Positions 9,836 to 22,961 are shown, counted from the first letter of the stretch. The stretch: 64,000 nucleotides of DNA from Acanthosoma haemorrhoidale (GCA_930367205.1 OV884009.1:98787189-98851188), one strand, 5' to 3'. Notes: generated by a model not told the origin, from the sequence alone. Program-made: numbers and translations.

Positions 9836-12800
9836 CTCTATCCCCCCCTCATCCTCTCTCTCTCCCTCCCGCCCCCCTGGGAGCTCAGAAGAACATCGCC
9901 ACAGCGAAATCTTTGAAGGGAGACCACATTATTCCATGTACTCCAGTTTGTTTGCCTTATACATCATTATCTACAACAACTATTTAAATATTGAGCGTAA
10001 ACCGAGTTTATACTAACAATAATACACATCAAACATTTAGAATAATGAAATAAATTGAGCCATGCTTGTTTACCCTCGGAACTAGTACCTATTATTTCAA
10101 ATGTTTGTGAATATTATAAACGTTGGTTATATTTTTTGTTGTTGATACTGGACCATCAGGCCATCTTTAGTCCCACAACAATAAATAACAAATTTGGAAA
10201 ATTTTCATTGTTGATTGTTGTTGGTGGTGACGGGATCTAAAAATAAATACGGGAAATCCGTCAAAGGACCGAGATGAAAAGGCTCAACACTATTCGCACA
10301 TATCTTGGCAGCCATTTTGTCAAACAACATGGCCGAGATTTATTTTTGGTCCTGGCCAGTTGTTGATCCCGTTGCTCTAGGAGTCCGTTCCATTTAGATT
10401 TTCTCCTGACCTGCCACTTACTTTTAATTTTAATATCAATATTCATGAGTCGTCAACAGAATCAGCTTTTCGTGTATTTTATAGGTGTTCAAGTTCCAAG
10501 TAGTTTTCCCCAACAAAAAGTATTTTTACTTGAGTGCAACAATAATTTCATTTAACCCGTTTCCAGCCTCATTTATTCCTTAAAGCCGTATAACTAAAAT
10601 TCATAACTAACCACTTTCAAAGACATCAAAATGCTAGGAGGAAAAAAGATTCGCAATTTTGATTGCTTGGAAGTTTCTGATACGGAAGTGAAACATGATG
10701 CCTCACTTTTTTGCCCGTATTTTGAGCATTGCCCACTTAAAGAAAAAACCCTTACTTTTGAACTAGAAGTAAGCAATCGTTTTTCGTCTTACCGTCTTTA
10801 TTTTGTATTACAGCTGTAAAAATGATGTGATCCATCCTAAATCAAAAAGGGATATTCTACAACAGGCCTGATATCACTGAATGCATTTTGGTTAAGATAT
10901 ACGAAAGGGAACAATGCTAGAAAAAATTCTCGTAACTAACCATCACTAGGTCTTTTAAGCTGTCTAGGCTCCGAAACCGTTTGAGCTTTAAAGTCTTCAC
11001 GTTTCCAAATGGCTAAGGGGACATTAAAGATGGTATCAGATAAAGAAATTAAAAGATATCCTAAGAAATATTGCTTTGAGAGCCATAGATAAAAATTGCT
11101 TACTTAATATTTCCAGAGCCGATCTTAATCTAAAGGTGCTTTCATTCTAAATTTTTCTTTTCTTTTTTTTTTATGGGATTTTCAGTACCTGAACTAACCA
11201 ACAGATAGAATGAAGTATTTTTCGCAATTGTCTAATAAGTAATACACTTTTCCGGCCCGGATCAGGACCAAAATTTCTTTATTTTGTTTTCTCTACTTTA
11301 AAATAAAACTTTTCTTTTGCTATTGCAAACTTTTAGATGGTAAAATTTAAAAAAAATCCCCATAAATGAAAATAATTGTGAGATCCCTGATCCTTGGTTT
11401 ATTGTTAAATATTCTTCTTTTACTGACTATTTTGTACGCAATTAGAATCGTAGGTGGCTACATATTTTATATGTAATAATCTGGAACTTTATGTTTGAGC
11501 AGGTAACCAGTGGGGATTGACCATATGCTCACTGAGAGTTGAAACTAGTTGAGATGGGAAGAGAGCCTGGCATGTAATGTAACTTGGTATATTGTGATTA
11601 TTTCTGGTGCCAGACTATTTAGTACATTGCATCATTTTGTGGTTTACTTGTGTGGTTATGTGTCGCGAATTGGTGGTTCCAGATTTCTCAGCAGGTATGT
11701 ATGGTTGAAGGGTGTTTGACGGCGCAGTAGCTTAGTTAGTGGATTCAATCCTTTTATGGTTATATAAAGACTTCCTGGCAAGGTTTTTTGTGTTTCATGG
11801 TTGATGACCAATTAAGCGTGCTGTTGAATAAACTTAAATTTTTTTTCTGCTACCTGTCCCTTCTTAGTAGCAACAATTATTCCTAATAAGTTTAGTGGAG
11901 GGGGGGGTGGATAATTGGACAAAGTAATTGAATGTTTGCTACAGGCCAGAAAAGCTTGATCTAGTCGTAAATATCTCCTGAATTTAATTGTTATTGTGGT
12001 CTAGACCCAAATAATCACATGCTTTTATTGCCACACATAATTTAATTTATTGTACCTACTTCGTGGGTGATATTATCGAATAATTCATTTTTTTTCACGA
12101 TAACTCCGGGTCCTTAGGGTGCTTCTCGACATCTCTGAAAGAAGCCACGTTTTAGAGTGTTTATAATCGATCAAATTATTTCTTTAAATTAATAAATCAT
12201 TTGTTAATATAGGGTGAGAAAAAAAAGGTAAAACTGTAAGGGTGGTTACCAAGTGAAGCCTATGGTATTACTTATAAAGTTACAATATTTATTTACGCTT
12301 ATTACTATTATACCACACAAATCGATAATTTATAACGCGTCACTAAACACAGGGTGCACATGGTAGGAACAATATCAGCAACTATCACCCCCCCCCCTTG
12401 AGCACTAAGTAAGAAATGAAAAAGGCCTTACTTAGCTTAATTTTTGAGCTCCTCAGAGGTGAGGCAAACTACAAACTGTACGTTTCACTGGCTTGCATGA
12501 ACTAACGATCTTAACACAGTAAATACTTAAAAACACTTCATTAATAATAACAACTCACAATAATGCGTTAGCTTGAAGTAAAGAGTATTGATTCAGGAGG
12601 TGTGACTGTAAAAATGGACAGAAATAGTTATAGACTGGGTCAGGTGTTCTGAAATGAAACCCCCCTCCCTTAACCCTTTTTTAAAATATAATATAAATAT
12701 ACAGAAATATATATATATAAGCTAAAGAGGACAAGAGAACTCCTTGTACAGCAATGCTAACATAAATTTTAAGCAGTTACAAATATTGGTTTACGGTTGA

Positions 12801-12874
12801 AAGTGAACTAGCAATGCAAAGAGGACTAGCTAATGGGGCTGGGGAACCGGGAACTGAAAACGGGCCTAAATCGG
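9836..12874. other. Unannotated stretch
   Basis: About 3 kb without a recognised gene. A good splice donor (cag/gtatgt at about 11695) follows a short ATG-led open stretch at 11658 but has no acceptor partner that I trust. A 20-base run near 11725 (agtagcttagttagtgg) resembles a Pol III A box, but no cloverleaf follows. Confidence 0.45.
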
Positions 12875-14690
12875 CTAACTTACAGTTAAAGTGTTCCCTC
12901 CTTGACTGTCTGCTCCCATCGATGAGGGAACGGAGGTGGGCAAGGAATTGCAGTTAGTCGAAGAATTTGATACGTCTACGGTGAATGAACTTATCAACCG
13001 AGGGTTCTCTTTCCCTCCCATAGTATAGGGTTTAGGTAAGGCTGTTTCCCCTATTTGGTGGGAGAAATTTACGCAGTCGAACTTCCCTGCTTTCACATTG
13101 ATGTTTAACTTACCCAGGTGTTCACCGATTACGTTAAAAACTGACTCGGCCTGTGTAAGAGTTCTTTTTGCAACCATTCTGCTGCTGTAAACCGAAATGG
13201 CTTCAGTAAAAACCATCATAGCTTTCTTGTAGTTTGTTCCAACTATGTCAGACGTGTTCATATTAAAAAGAACCTGAGACAATACCTCTCCTTGAGGAAC
13301 TCCCCTGGAAAGAGGAAGGGGCTCGAGAGCCATTCCCCACTCGTACCCTTACTGTTCTGTCATTAAGGAAGGAAACCAACATGGTACATACCTCTAGGCA
13401 TAAACAGTCGCAAAGCTAACGGCACAGCATCCTGTGGGACACTTAGTCAAAGCCTGCGTGCAGTCGAACGAGATCATAGCAGTTGCTGTCTTCCGGTTGA
13501 TACCGCAGGTGCCTTCCGTCTGTACCCCCTCAAGCGGATGTTCTGTGCTCAGATGAGCCTAAAAGCCTGCTTGCTTGTACGGAATTATAGAATTTTCCGA
13601 ACAGAACTCCTTTATGTAGTTCAGTATTATCTTTTCGAGAATTTTCCCCTTGTGAGGAAGGAGATTGGTTGGCCGATAGTGGGCTGGGTGGGGGTGGTTG
13701 TCTATCTTTATGGGGTTCCGCAGCGGGAACAAGCTTGTTTCCACGCTGTCGGGAAGTATTTCAGCTGAAACGTGAATTGTACAGGTTAATGAGTTCAACA
13801 ATGCCTCTCCTCTGCTGCTGCTGCTTCAGCAAAACAGTTAGCACTACATTCTGGCCAGGTGTTTGGTTTCCCTGACACCGGCGAAGAATCGGGGAGACTA
13901 ATATGTCGTTTTGTCCTGTCTCCAGCTGCTGAGGTTCGTGGTAGTTAGCTGCTCTAGCGGCAATGTCTGTGGTGTAATGGTCGGACAGTACTTTCGCCTG
14001 TTCTTCCGCTGTGTAAAGGGTGTCGTGGTTATGAAAACGGACGCCTTAGTCCTTCTCAGTAGTGGTCTTAAAGCTTCTAAAACTTACGGTGATCGCCGTG
14101 TCCCACGTCGCCGTCTTCCAATTCCTCATCAAATAGCGAATTTGCATTGTGAGAGAGTTGACCACTTTCTAGGCTTGACAATTCCTTGTTCTCCAGTTTC
14201 TCTTTCAATTATTGCGTAGTGCAATAAGTCGAAGAATATGGTCTGGCGGTTTTCGTAGCATAGTCGGCTGCGGTCTATACTTCGGGATGGCAGTGTCAGA
14301 CGATAACCTCGGTTAGGAAAGCTACGTGTCGATCCACTTCCTCTGTAGTGTGGAGAAAATGGACCGTATGCAATTGGTGCTCGATATTGTTCCCAGTCGG
14401 CTCGGCTCTAGCCGTACTTCGTGGGACCACAACTCTACCGTCAATTGAATACAGGACTGTGGTATGTCGTCACAAGATCCAGGGTCTCATACTTATTTAT
14501 CCTGTGCGGTTGTTTTGTGATTAGGAGGCCTATGGTGGAGGTCTGTCGACATTCTCGTCTATGGCGAAAGCTGAAGCTCTGGGTGTGATCAACAGTAATT
14601 GGCGTCTTTACCATTTGTTTCCGAGCTCCAGTTGACTGGTTGTAGGGTTTATATAGGGACTCATGGCTCTGACTGCAGTACACTGTGCGG
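12875..14690 (-). pseudogene. J2 LINE ORF2: endonuclease end, linker and RT (degenerate)
   Basis: Minus strand, in order. At 14441-14683 is the end of an AP-type endonuclease (FRHRREC, LLITKQPHRIN, DLVTTYHSPVF). The usual catalytic S/T-D-H triplet is TYH here, so the Asp is lost. A linker follows at 13800-14440, including YTAEEQAKVLSDHYTTDI, which fits the segment before the RT in Jockey-type elements. At 13559-13720 is RT block 1 (AHYRPTNLLPHKGKILEKII). At about 13450 is motif A (AMISFDCTQAL; the first Asp is kept, the second position of the FD pair lost). At 12875-13333 are motif B (SRGVPQGEVLSQVLFN) and motif C, where the FADD box has become FTEA. The thumb and C-terminus are gone. Frameshifts separate most blocks. 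It is the same family as 28119-29164, with which it overlaps over about 500 bases. Non-functional. Confidence 0.85.
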
Positions 14691-17436
14691 GGAAAACGCA
14701 GTTTGTTTGTATTCGGAAGCCTGTAGGAAGGACTTGATACCTGTAGTTACAGTTCAGGAGGACGACTTCTCCTCTAAACTTCCCTCTCTAAAGGGGGGGG
14801 GGTGTTAGATAGATACCTAAGCGAATTACCATTGTTGGGATCAACCGCTTGGTTCGATAACTCCTTAACAAATTTCACGTATCTCATAAATGTCTATAAT
14901 TTTGGTTTGGTTCCCATAGTCTTATATACCAATATAAATCTGTGAATAAGACAATATTGTTAAATACAACTTAATTGGATAAGATTGTTTGAATATTTTA
15001 ATTACGGCTGTAAGTGGGGTAATATAACGATAAGCAAGTTTTGCTGTTTTTATGTATTTTTTTGTTTCTTTTTCACTGCTTTAGTGAGTAAGGCTTTTTG
15101 TCTTCGTGTGGAATAAAATGGGGCGAGACGAGCCCTTTCGGGATGCTACCTAAGTAACAACCACTACACCGCTTTATTAAAATCCCATCCAACTTTTTTT
15201 ACGTTCTATGGCCCATGGAAATTTTCATTGGTGTACAAAGTGTTAATAAGGTGCCTGAAATGAAGTGGGGGTAGGGCTAGAGAGAAAAAGAAATAAAAAT
15301 GTAGTAGTAATAAAAAATAGGTGGGGGAAGTGTTGAAAAGGTAGTAAATTGAGTAGTTATATAAAGAAAAAAAGGGTGATTAGTAATGGGCAATAAAAGG
15401 GTGTAGAGGAGAGTGGAGGGAACGTGGGAGGTATTACGTCATCCACCCCACTGCCCACTCCCCACCTCCTCCTTCAGCCACCTCTTCCTCGCTAACTCTC
15501 CAACCTTTTTTTTTTTAATTTTTCCCTCTTCTAATCCCACTGGCCCTTTACTAGCCTACTACTTTAACACTAGTAAATCCCCTGTGGTAATGGCGTATCC
15601 TACAGGAAAACCGGTTCCATATTATATACTAGTTGTTTATTTTTGTAATCTAAACATTTTTTAGAATATATGTACTTTAAATTATTTATACTTTATTGTC
15701 TTTAATGTTCTCTAAACCTAAATGGGGATTTTAAATATTAAATGGTCAATTAACGAACTCGCAACTTAAAGATCTTTATTAATGAAGTTCAGTCAAAATT
15801 CAAACAAAATGATTTGTTAAAATAGACAGGAGTTTAAAAATAGACCAGACTGAGATTATTAATATTTTGGCGAAATACAAAATTTATTAATTATTTATTT
15901 ATGCATACATATTTATGTATATGTGGGCGTGAAATGACTAATTTTTCAATTAATTCAATAATAATCAAATAATTCAATCATTAATACGTACATTTTTTTT
16001 CCTTTTGCCCACATTATATTGATTGGACATCATAGTAACTGTATTTCTGTGTTTGAATTATTTAAAGGACTAATTTTTAAAGGAGGCAAATATTTATCTC
16101 TTTATCACGAAAATAATATAATAAATAAAATAAAACTAAGTGCTTCAATCTCTAGCTGGGCCTAGGGAAAGCTTAAAAGTTAAAGAAGTGGGTTCGGCTT
16201 TTATCATATTTTTGTTCATGTTTGTAATTGCACTTTTACCAAGCACTATTCCGCGTATTTGGATGTGATTTCTTGACCAATTGAATAATTCGATGAATGA
16301 CAGCTGCTACCGTACAGACGAAATAATTTCACCCTGTTATACAAGGAAGTAGAGGCTCGCTGCTTTCAGCTGGTCAATCATTCTAAAAAACTATTGGTGT
16401 TACTTCATTTTAACACATATCAGTCAATGAGTTTTGCGTTTCAATAAATAAATTTAGATAGATAAAATGTTAACGAATGAAACAAAAAAGGTTTAAACAA
16501 CAAATTATTTTTATTTTTCCATCTTTAATATGTCCTCGAGCTATTTATAGTTTAAATATTAATCTGTATTCAATAATTTTCCATGCCATAATGTTTTACT
16601 TGCAAAGGTACATCGTCAACATGAATATAGTATGGTATATTGTTTAAAAAACCAAAGGGGAGGCTGTAGCCCCTCAGATTTAAACCCTTTGAATACGCAT
16701 CTCAAATAAAAAAAATCCTTTAAATTGGGTGGTACTTGGGTTAGGTTAAGGCCTGTGGTATGTTATTTTTGGGGTGTTTCTTTTTTTTTACCACTTCTCA
16801 AAATCGTGTTTCAAAGAATATTCATTAAAAATTTAACATTTAAAGTATATGTTAACGGACAAGCTTGGCAGGGGTGGATCAACTTGTGAAGCTTTGTTAC
16901 AAAATAGAAACCTCCTCAATGTTACCTAACAAACGATAAACTTAAACAAAGGAATAGAGTTCTGTAATTTGGAAATTATTGACGCTCCAGCGTAACGAGG
17001 AGACATCTTACACAATCCAATCTTGAAATAGGATTCAGAGCCAGTTTTTATGTCTCCTTGTTGCAATACAATTCCATAGGTAGTATATGGTTTTGATGTA
17101 ATGAATTCTTCTATATACATGTAATTCACGCTTTTTTGAAATGAATCCTTTGCCTAGTTACATTATTAGATAATTGAAGTGACCTAGCTCTATCATATTA
17201 TAACCAAAACTTTGACATGTGAGGTTCCTCTAGTCTTTTCTGTCATGGTAAGATAGTGAAGTGACTATCTTTTTTTATTTTACTTAATATATCCCAGAGT
17301 TGAGTTTTATGCATTAGCAGCATGTGGACCAAAAATTGGAATATTTATCGTTGATGTAGGAAGAGTAATTACGTCACGATACATTATGCCCAAGTCCGAA
17401 GGGAGAAGCTCAACTTTCAATTCTATAGGTTATAAT
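14691..17436. other. Unannotated stretch
   Basis: About 2.7 kb of AT-rich sequence. At 14790-14800 is a G8 run, and 15240-15530 is purine-rich then pyrimidine-rich. The open frame at 15413-15664 is low-complexity Pro/Ser/Phe and not convincing as a gene. Confidence 0.45.
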
Positions 17437-17816
17437 TATCCAATCCTTTCAATCAAAAGTCCTGAGAACAATGCCCCTTATTACGTCAGCAACAAAACCC
17501 TTCATGACGATCTTAATATGCCCTACATTCTCGAACACTAGTTCATGAAATTCCGTAGTAGCCTGTCCAACCACCCTACTCCCCTAGCACAGTCATTACA
17601 CTGCACCACTCACCCCTATAATCCTCCTCGAAGACTAAAACAGCAGTGATCTCGTGACCTGCTATAAATGCGTAACAGTGGGAGTCCTGGCAATGGCCGG
17701 CTTCTCTGATCATGTCCTGAGCGTTTGTGACTCGAAAGGCTGACGGAGGAGCGTGGGGGACTTCCCAAGACTCCGCTTCCTCTTTCGCATGCGAGGGGGG
17801 TGACAACCATGTAGGT
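17437..17816 (+). mobile_element. J1 Jockey-like LINE fragment, copy C
   Basis: Starts inside the RT C-terminal block (IQSF, stop or Gln, SKVLR; then a short deletion of NAP-coding bases) and runs into the 3' UTR. It stops at about 17816, roughly 130 bases before the usual end, so both ends are truncated. Bases coding for the ELIPSKFMKF segment are deleted near 17538. The antisense frame across the 3' UTR remains open (17806 to 17576). Confidence 0.85.
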
Positions 17817-19394
17817 TCTTTTTTTCGTTGTTATAGCTATAAAAATATACAACTTATTTAATAATTCATGGAAAAATGGAGCTTGCGGAGCAGGAGAGAA
17901 ATGAATGTTGGCAAGTTGAAAAATAAGTTGCAAGAGATTGGAAAGGGGTGGGGAGTGGAGGATGGTGTAATAAGTCTGCCTGTATTAAGTGGAAGGTCGC
18001 CTCGAACCACTGTTTGCCCAAAGGTTTTCCAATGATTCCACTTTCCACCGCCGAATCTTTCCATCATCTGCCTGGCTTCATGTCCTGCTTTTCCGCAAGT
18101 GATGCTTTGGTAGCCCGTCGAAGATTTCACTGAGCTAGTCTCTTTGATGTTCATTTTGAAGGAAAATATATATTTGCTCAATAATTGATTTTTATAGCCT
18201 CGTCTAGTTTAGGCAAGTTGTATTTTATCGCCTAACCCGAGATGAAAGGTTATACTTTCAAGCTGGTGCGGGGAAATCGTATATCGTTCTTATAATAGAT
18301 GACACAAACACAAGGGACTCACAGGGGCTGGTTCTGAAAAAATTATGGACATTCTTAAAATTTTGAAAAACGTGCTAGGGCCCCATAGGGTTTCATATTT
18401 CTTTGCCTTATGTCAAAACAAGTTTTAGTATAATAGAAATCGCCTATTTAATGTGATTCGAGCCGGCTTCAATTTTTTGTCAATATTTTGTCCAGTTACT
18501 TATTATTTTTTTATTTGTTGGAAGGCTTTTTATTTTCAGTGACTGAGATTATTTTACAAAGTAACTTGTTTTTTTTCCTAATAAATCCAGACTAGTATTT
18601 CAAAAACTTATGGATCATTGAACATGGTTCTTTTTCTTTCAAAATTCTACATCTCGATTTTTTATATTTAAAAAATTATGTTTAGTTTATAATTGATGTA
18701 AGATACTTTTAGTGTATTAAAAATCAATTTAACCAGTGGTATTAGTAGATTTTTTTGCCTAAGGAATAATTACTCTAATAAAAAGTAATTTTAATTTGTA
18801 AACAAGGGATGATTTGAGGGTGAGAGTTGATTTATCCGTGGTAAATAAATGTTTACAGGAGACAAACCGCTGGCAAGAGCTCAAGTCTTCTGGAACTAGT
18901 CCCAGACCAGATTTTTCACCTTTTTTTTTTCTTTTTTTAACCGCCCATTATATACTATTTCTCGACACTCCCTCATTTTAAATATCTCTCAATCTACGTT
19001 TAATTGCCGATCCCGGAGGAGAGCTCCATTTCCGAACCTGTGCGGGGCAGTCGAGATTCTCTCTGTGACGGTCTGTAATAGCGGTTGTGAAAATGTTTCA
19101 ATATTCAATCCATCCGAAATTTACTGGTGGGGATTTATACATCAGATCTCGCCTGGTGACAGATGTCTGATTAGTGCGCGTACTTAACAAATGAGTTCAT
19201 TTCACTTAACCACTTGATCAGTCGTTAACCACTTAACAAGCGCCACTCTTGTTCACCTCACTTTATAACTATTGACATATTCTTGATTAAACATGCTAAA
19301 TGTTTGTTGATTCGACTATCACTGTCGATATCTCTTAAATGGAGTATGTTATATTTTCGAGATTTGTCAATCCGTATTATTATTACACATTGGA
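17817..19394. other. Unannotated stretch
   Basis: Contains overlapping short frames on both strands at 17860-18180 that match no family I know. The rest is AT-rich with no repeats noticed. Confidence 0.4.
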
Positions 19395-19890
19395 CAATTT
19401 TCGCACTACTACTTCCCATTCTACTAAGATCTCCTTCTTTTTTCATACAAGATTAAAAAGATTTCCTTTTGGTCCCTTGTGCTTAACAATCTCTAGCGCT
19501 ATTTTGTCGTGGCCTGGGGACTTAAGTGTTTGCAACAGTCCGTTCATCACTGTGTCCTGTTGGTGTAGTTCCCTCAGTTTCTCATCATACCAGACGGTCT
19601 TAAGAAGTTAAGAATATTTTTTCATCTTTATCTTCCGTTTGCTTTTAGAGTCTTTAGATTTCCCTTCCCTATTGCTCTGAAGACTATGTATAGTGGTTTA
19701 TTACCCTTGGCGCCTTCGTGGCATTATTTCGTTCCGTCTTGCATTTTTCATAGGCATGGGTGTGGAGGAGTATCCCTTCTTTAGGCTCCCCTAGCCCCGC
19801 CGCGGGCCACAATGGACGGATGACCATTTTAGGTGGACAAAATTCTAATAGTGGGGTTTTTTGTAGTAAATTACTTGCTGATCGCAATGA
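19395..19890 (-). pseudogene. LINE RT linker and first RT block, remnant
   Basis: At 19470-19600 the minus strand reads EKLRELHQQDTVMNGLLQTLKSPGHDKIALEIVKHKG across a mostly open frame. LKSPGHDKIALEIVKHKG corresponds to the K-(S/A)-P-G-x-D-x-I-x-x-E-(I/L)-(V/I)-K motif at the start of many LINE reverse transcriptases. A second stretch further upstream (19684-19887, including YEKCKTERNNATKA) could be the linker. The catalytic motifs are not present and the clade cannot be assigned. Confidence 0.5.
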
Positions 19891-20217
19891 AATTCTGAGG
19901 ATTTAGAATTAAAAAATCAGGAATTTCAGCATTTTTTTTTACTCCCGAAGTACTCGTGAACATAATATATGATCTAATATGGTTTGTTTTGAAAATGTAT
20001 TTAAAAACGACTTCAAACTAATTAAATTAGAATGATTCTAGGATAATATGTTTTTAATAGTAGCATCCAATAACATTATTGATGATGTTATAACAAATAA
20101 ATTATTTGGTGTAAGCCTTGTTGTGGACTTTGGTATCAATGAAGTAGTTGATACATATTGTCTAAATCCACTTTTTGTAATAAACTTTATTTGTTAAAAT
20201 AAACTGTAAATAAATAA
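19891..20217. other. Unannotated AT-rich stretch
   Basis: No feature seen. Confidence 0.5.
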
Positions 20218-20480
20218 CTAATGAGCGGTCATTGTCATGTTAGTTGCCCCACAAATGTAGCATTTTTTCTTTGAAGCCGTACCAGCGTTACATATGTTAC
20301 CATCAACCATGGTAAATAAAAATTTATGTTCGACCTCAATCGTTCGGCTTCCTACAGAAACAAAAGTTTGTTGTAATTCAGTTATCGCTTTTAGAACACG
20401 ATCGGTCCCAGCTCGAACCAAGGCTGTGGTTTCTTTTTGTAAAACGAAACTAATTGGTCGACGGAATCGTGTAGAGGAAG
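20218..20480 (-). pseudogene. Transposon-associated protein remnant with CxxC block
   Basis: In one minus-strand frame the sequence reads NPTPSSTRFRRPISFVLQKE, then TTALVRAGTDRVLKAITELQ, EVEHKFLFTMVDGNICNAGT and KKKCYICGATNMTM, ending at a stop at 20218. I recall a family of uncharacterised, multicopy arthropod and cnidarian proteins with the order 'P-x-P-S-S-T-R-x-C-R-P-I', 'M-V-D-G-K-V-C-N-A' and 'C-Y-I-C-G-A-T-P'. I tentatively associate it with transposases of the Transib/RAG1-like kind, but that link is from memory and unproven. The C-Y-I-C pair looks like half of a zinc-binding site. The expected Cys in S-T-R-x-C-R-P is Arg here. Only the distal part survives. Confidence 0.45.
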
Positions 20481-21787
20481 GTGTAGGATTTTGCCACCCA
20501 ATAACTAATAAAAAATGTCTCTTCCTTGGCTACTCCAAGTCGAATACGTCATATTTTCCGAGATAATCTTTATAATTGCCTCTTTGTGTATTATATTTGT
20601 TTTATTTTTCATGTGACGTTTCCCATCTTTCTTTGATTTTTTGGTATACCTATAATTAATAGTACGCTTAAATTCCATGATTTTAGACTCCCCCCCCACA
20701 TTAAATATATCAAAGAAATAATTATAAATTTCTGTGCTCCTACTTGTTTTCGTAGCGCAGTTAGCCCATACCTCAAAAAAAAAATCATCCCTAGTGATCA
20801 TTATTTTGGTAGCTGAAAACAAAAATTTAAAACCTTACCGCAAAAAAAGTATAATATTCCATGAAACTATGTTACTCAACGTTTCAGAGAAAAACGTAAT
20901 CATCGTGGTATTCGATACTTTTAAACCTTATAAACTGTAATGTTGATATTTAAAGAAATCATTAAAACATTAAATATTTCGGCATTTAAAAAATCTTAAA
21001 TTATGTCTCTGCGTGTGCACACTTGTTCAAAGAACATTCGGCATTGACATTAGGCCTCTTTAGGTAAACGCGAGCCGTTGCTTGAATATTATTACTTGCT
21101 CCACAATTCTCACTCAATAAGAAAATATAATGTTTAGGCCGAATAGAAATTTTTTTTTATCCACGTAATTTGTCCATCCGTCCCATTGTGAGGTGGGGCG
21201 GACGTACGGACCACGAACGGTGCAAGGACAATCCGAACTTTCTTAGAAGATAAGGCCCAACCACAAGTCAAGAAACTACATCCTTCAGCTGAGAGCTTCA
21301 GGACTAATTTTCATTTTGTACTATGTTCTGCCATAATTTCGCTTTCGTAAGTATAGTATATTTGTATTAAGCACAGTTTTCATTTCATTAATATAACTAT
21401 TAGATAAGTAACAATTTATAATTCGACTTTCGCTCATCTCTTCAGTCGTTCCTTATTATATAGTCCGCTTACTGTTGCTAAAAGTGTTGTATTTGTATGT
21501 GTTCTAATAACTTGTTAACTACTACTCTAGTATACTGGGACGACACAGTCTTTTGGTTATGTGAAAAGCCAGTAGTGTCCTTCTTTCCACAGAGGGGAAA
21601 GTTCTTGGTTTTGGACCGAACGAACTCCTAAACAGGTTAGTTACTTACACACATGGCCATCGGTATTTAGTTTGTAAAGAATTGCTTATTACATTAAAAC
21701 ATTAAACGTTTCTTCAGAAGACATTTTAATAAAATCTACGCGAAGCACCCAAACTGTAAAATACGTTTAATCTTTAATTATTTTCAG
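20481..21787. other. Unannotated stretch, possible further transposon debris
   Basis: A 105-codon minus-strand frame (20505-20822, Lys/Ile/Asn rich, no recognised motif) continues upstream of the CYICG block and might be part of the same element. I see nothing else. Confidence 0.35.
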
Positions 21788-21891
21788 TTGTAGTCGTATC
21801 ATGAGCCCCATGGTTCCTAGTTCTAAGCTGGCTATCATGAGCCTGTCTCACCTGCTGAGTAGATTTATTAGTCTCCAGCTGGACAGACATG
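21788..21891 (+). CDS. Candidate internal exon (unrecognised host gene)
   Basis: A pyrimidine-rich acceptor (taattattttcag) precedes it, and a fair donor (G/gtgagc) ends it. One frame stays open through all 104 bases: one base, 34 codons beginning CSRIMSPMVPSS, and one trailing base. The trailing G would join the CC that opens the segment at 34472 to give an Ala codon, so the two are phase-compatible, with an intron of about 12.6 kb full of transposons. The peptide (Ser/Leu-rich, LSHLLSRFISLQLDRH) matches nothing I know. Chance open frames of 34 codons are common here, so this remains weak. Confidence 0.2.
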
Positions 21892-22370
21892 GTGAGCGCT
21901 GCGTCTCCCCTTTCCCAGCGCTCTGGACGCTTGCCATGTCCCCTGTATATAGATATGCCAGTGTGCCTAAGACCATACATGCCGCATGTATACCCTTCTA
22001 CCATAACCTCAGCCCCCCACTCGACGGCTATTTACACTGTAGTAACAGTAGACATTTCCTAGAAAGCTTGGAACATTTAGTTTTGCTCAATGGATTTCTC
22101 TGAATTTTCCCTATTCAAAACTTCATTGTTATATCCCTCACACCCACTTATGGATCCCATTAGCCGATTTTATGCGTTCGCTTGTTTAACCTCAACATAG
22201 ATAGATAGACATCTTCATTCTGGGTCTATTTCCCTTTAAATACCAAAAAAAACATAAAAAATAAATTAATCGTACTCTGGTGCACAAATAATTAATAATA
22301 ATAAAGGAAGGGATAAAGTTTATAGCTCAAATTAGAAAATATCATCCGTAAATTTGTTTAAATATTAGTA
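21892..22370. other. Unannotated stretch
   Basis: No feature recognised. The frame from 21801 stays open to 22103 beyond the proposed donor, but with no family match. Confidence 0.4.
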
Positions 22371-22398
22371 GTTACACTTTAGTTGTAGCCGTGGGTAT
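22371..22398 (+). repeat. Short direct repeat flanking the satellite, left
   Basis: tagttacactttagttgtag, followed by ccgtggg, recurs with one difference at 22962-22988 (tagttactctttagttgtag, ccgtggg). The two copies bracket the 94-bp satellite array and a J1 tail stub. Confidence 0.8.
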
Positions 22399-22417
22399 TG
22401 TAATTGTATTTATTATT

Positions 22418-22462
22418 AATAATAAGGCAGATTGTAATTATTGCACAATAAAGGAATTAACA
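22418..22462 (+). mobile_element. J1 3' tail stub
   Basis: aataaggcagattgtaatta, then ttgcacaataaag, matches the last 40 bases of J1 copies (for example about 9282-9315 and 25305-25345). It is followed by an A-rich run. Only the extreme 3' end was inserted or survives. Confidence 0.6.
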
Positions 22463-22528
22463 ACTAAAAAAAAAAAATAATAATAAAATAAGATAATAAT
22501 AATAGTCAAAATGAATAGATGATTCCCT

Positions 22529-22940
22529 GTGTTAATGATACAATATACTACAATATTCCACGCGCTTTGATGATATATTTACTCGTAACTTTAATCATAC
22601 GATATATCACGTAATATAATGAGTGTTAGTGATACAATATACTACAATATTCCACGCGCTTTGATGATATATTTACTCGTAACTTTAATCATACGATATA
22701 TCACGTAATATAATGAGTGTTAGTGATACAATATACTACAATATTCCACGCGCTTTGATGATATATTTACTCGTAACTTTAATCATACGATATATCACGT
22801 AATATAATGAGTGTTAGTGATACAATATACTACAATATTCCACGCGCTTTGATGATATATTTACTCGTAACTTTAATCATACGATATATCACGTAATATA
22901 ATGATTGTTAATGTTACAATATAGTATTATATTTAACATG
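22529..22940. repeat. 94-bp tandem satellite, four full copies
   Basis: Unit starts at gtgttagtgata; copies begin at 22529, 22623, 22717 and 22811, each exactly 94 bp and nearly identical. A fifth, diverged copy begins at 22905 and fades by about 22940. A further 20-base match to the unit end (tcacgtaatataatgag) lies at about 23009-23025. Each unit contains an inverted pair, tgatatat and atatatca, about 23 bases apart. Confidence 0.97.
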
Positions 22941-22961
22941 CTTTAATATTATTATCAGTAG

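Noticed and set aside
11718..11775. tRNA gene or SINE head (agtagcttagttagtgg and ggattcaatcc)
   Set aside because: A-box-like and B-box-like bases are nearly adjacent, with no room for an anticodon arm and no acceptor stem.
15413..15664. 83-codon plus-strand frame
   Set aside because: Low-complexity Pro/Ser/Phe content from pyrimidine-rich DNA; no motif.
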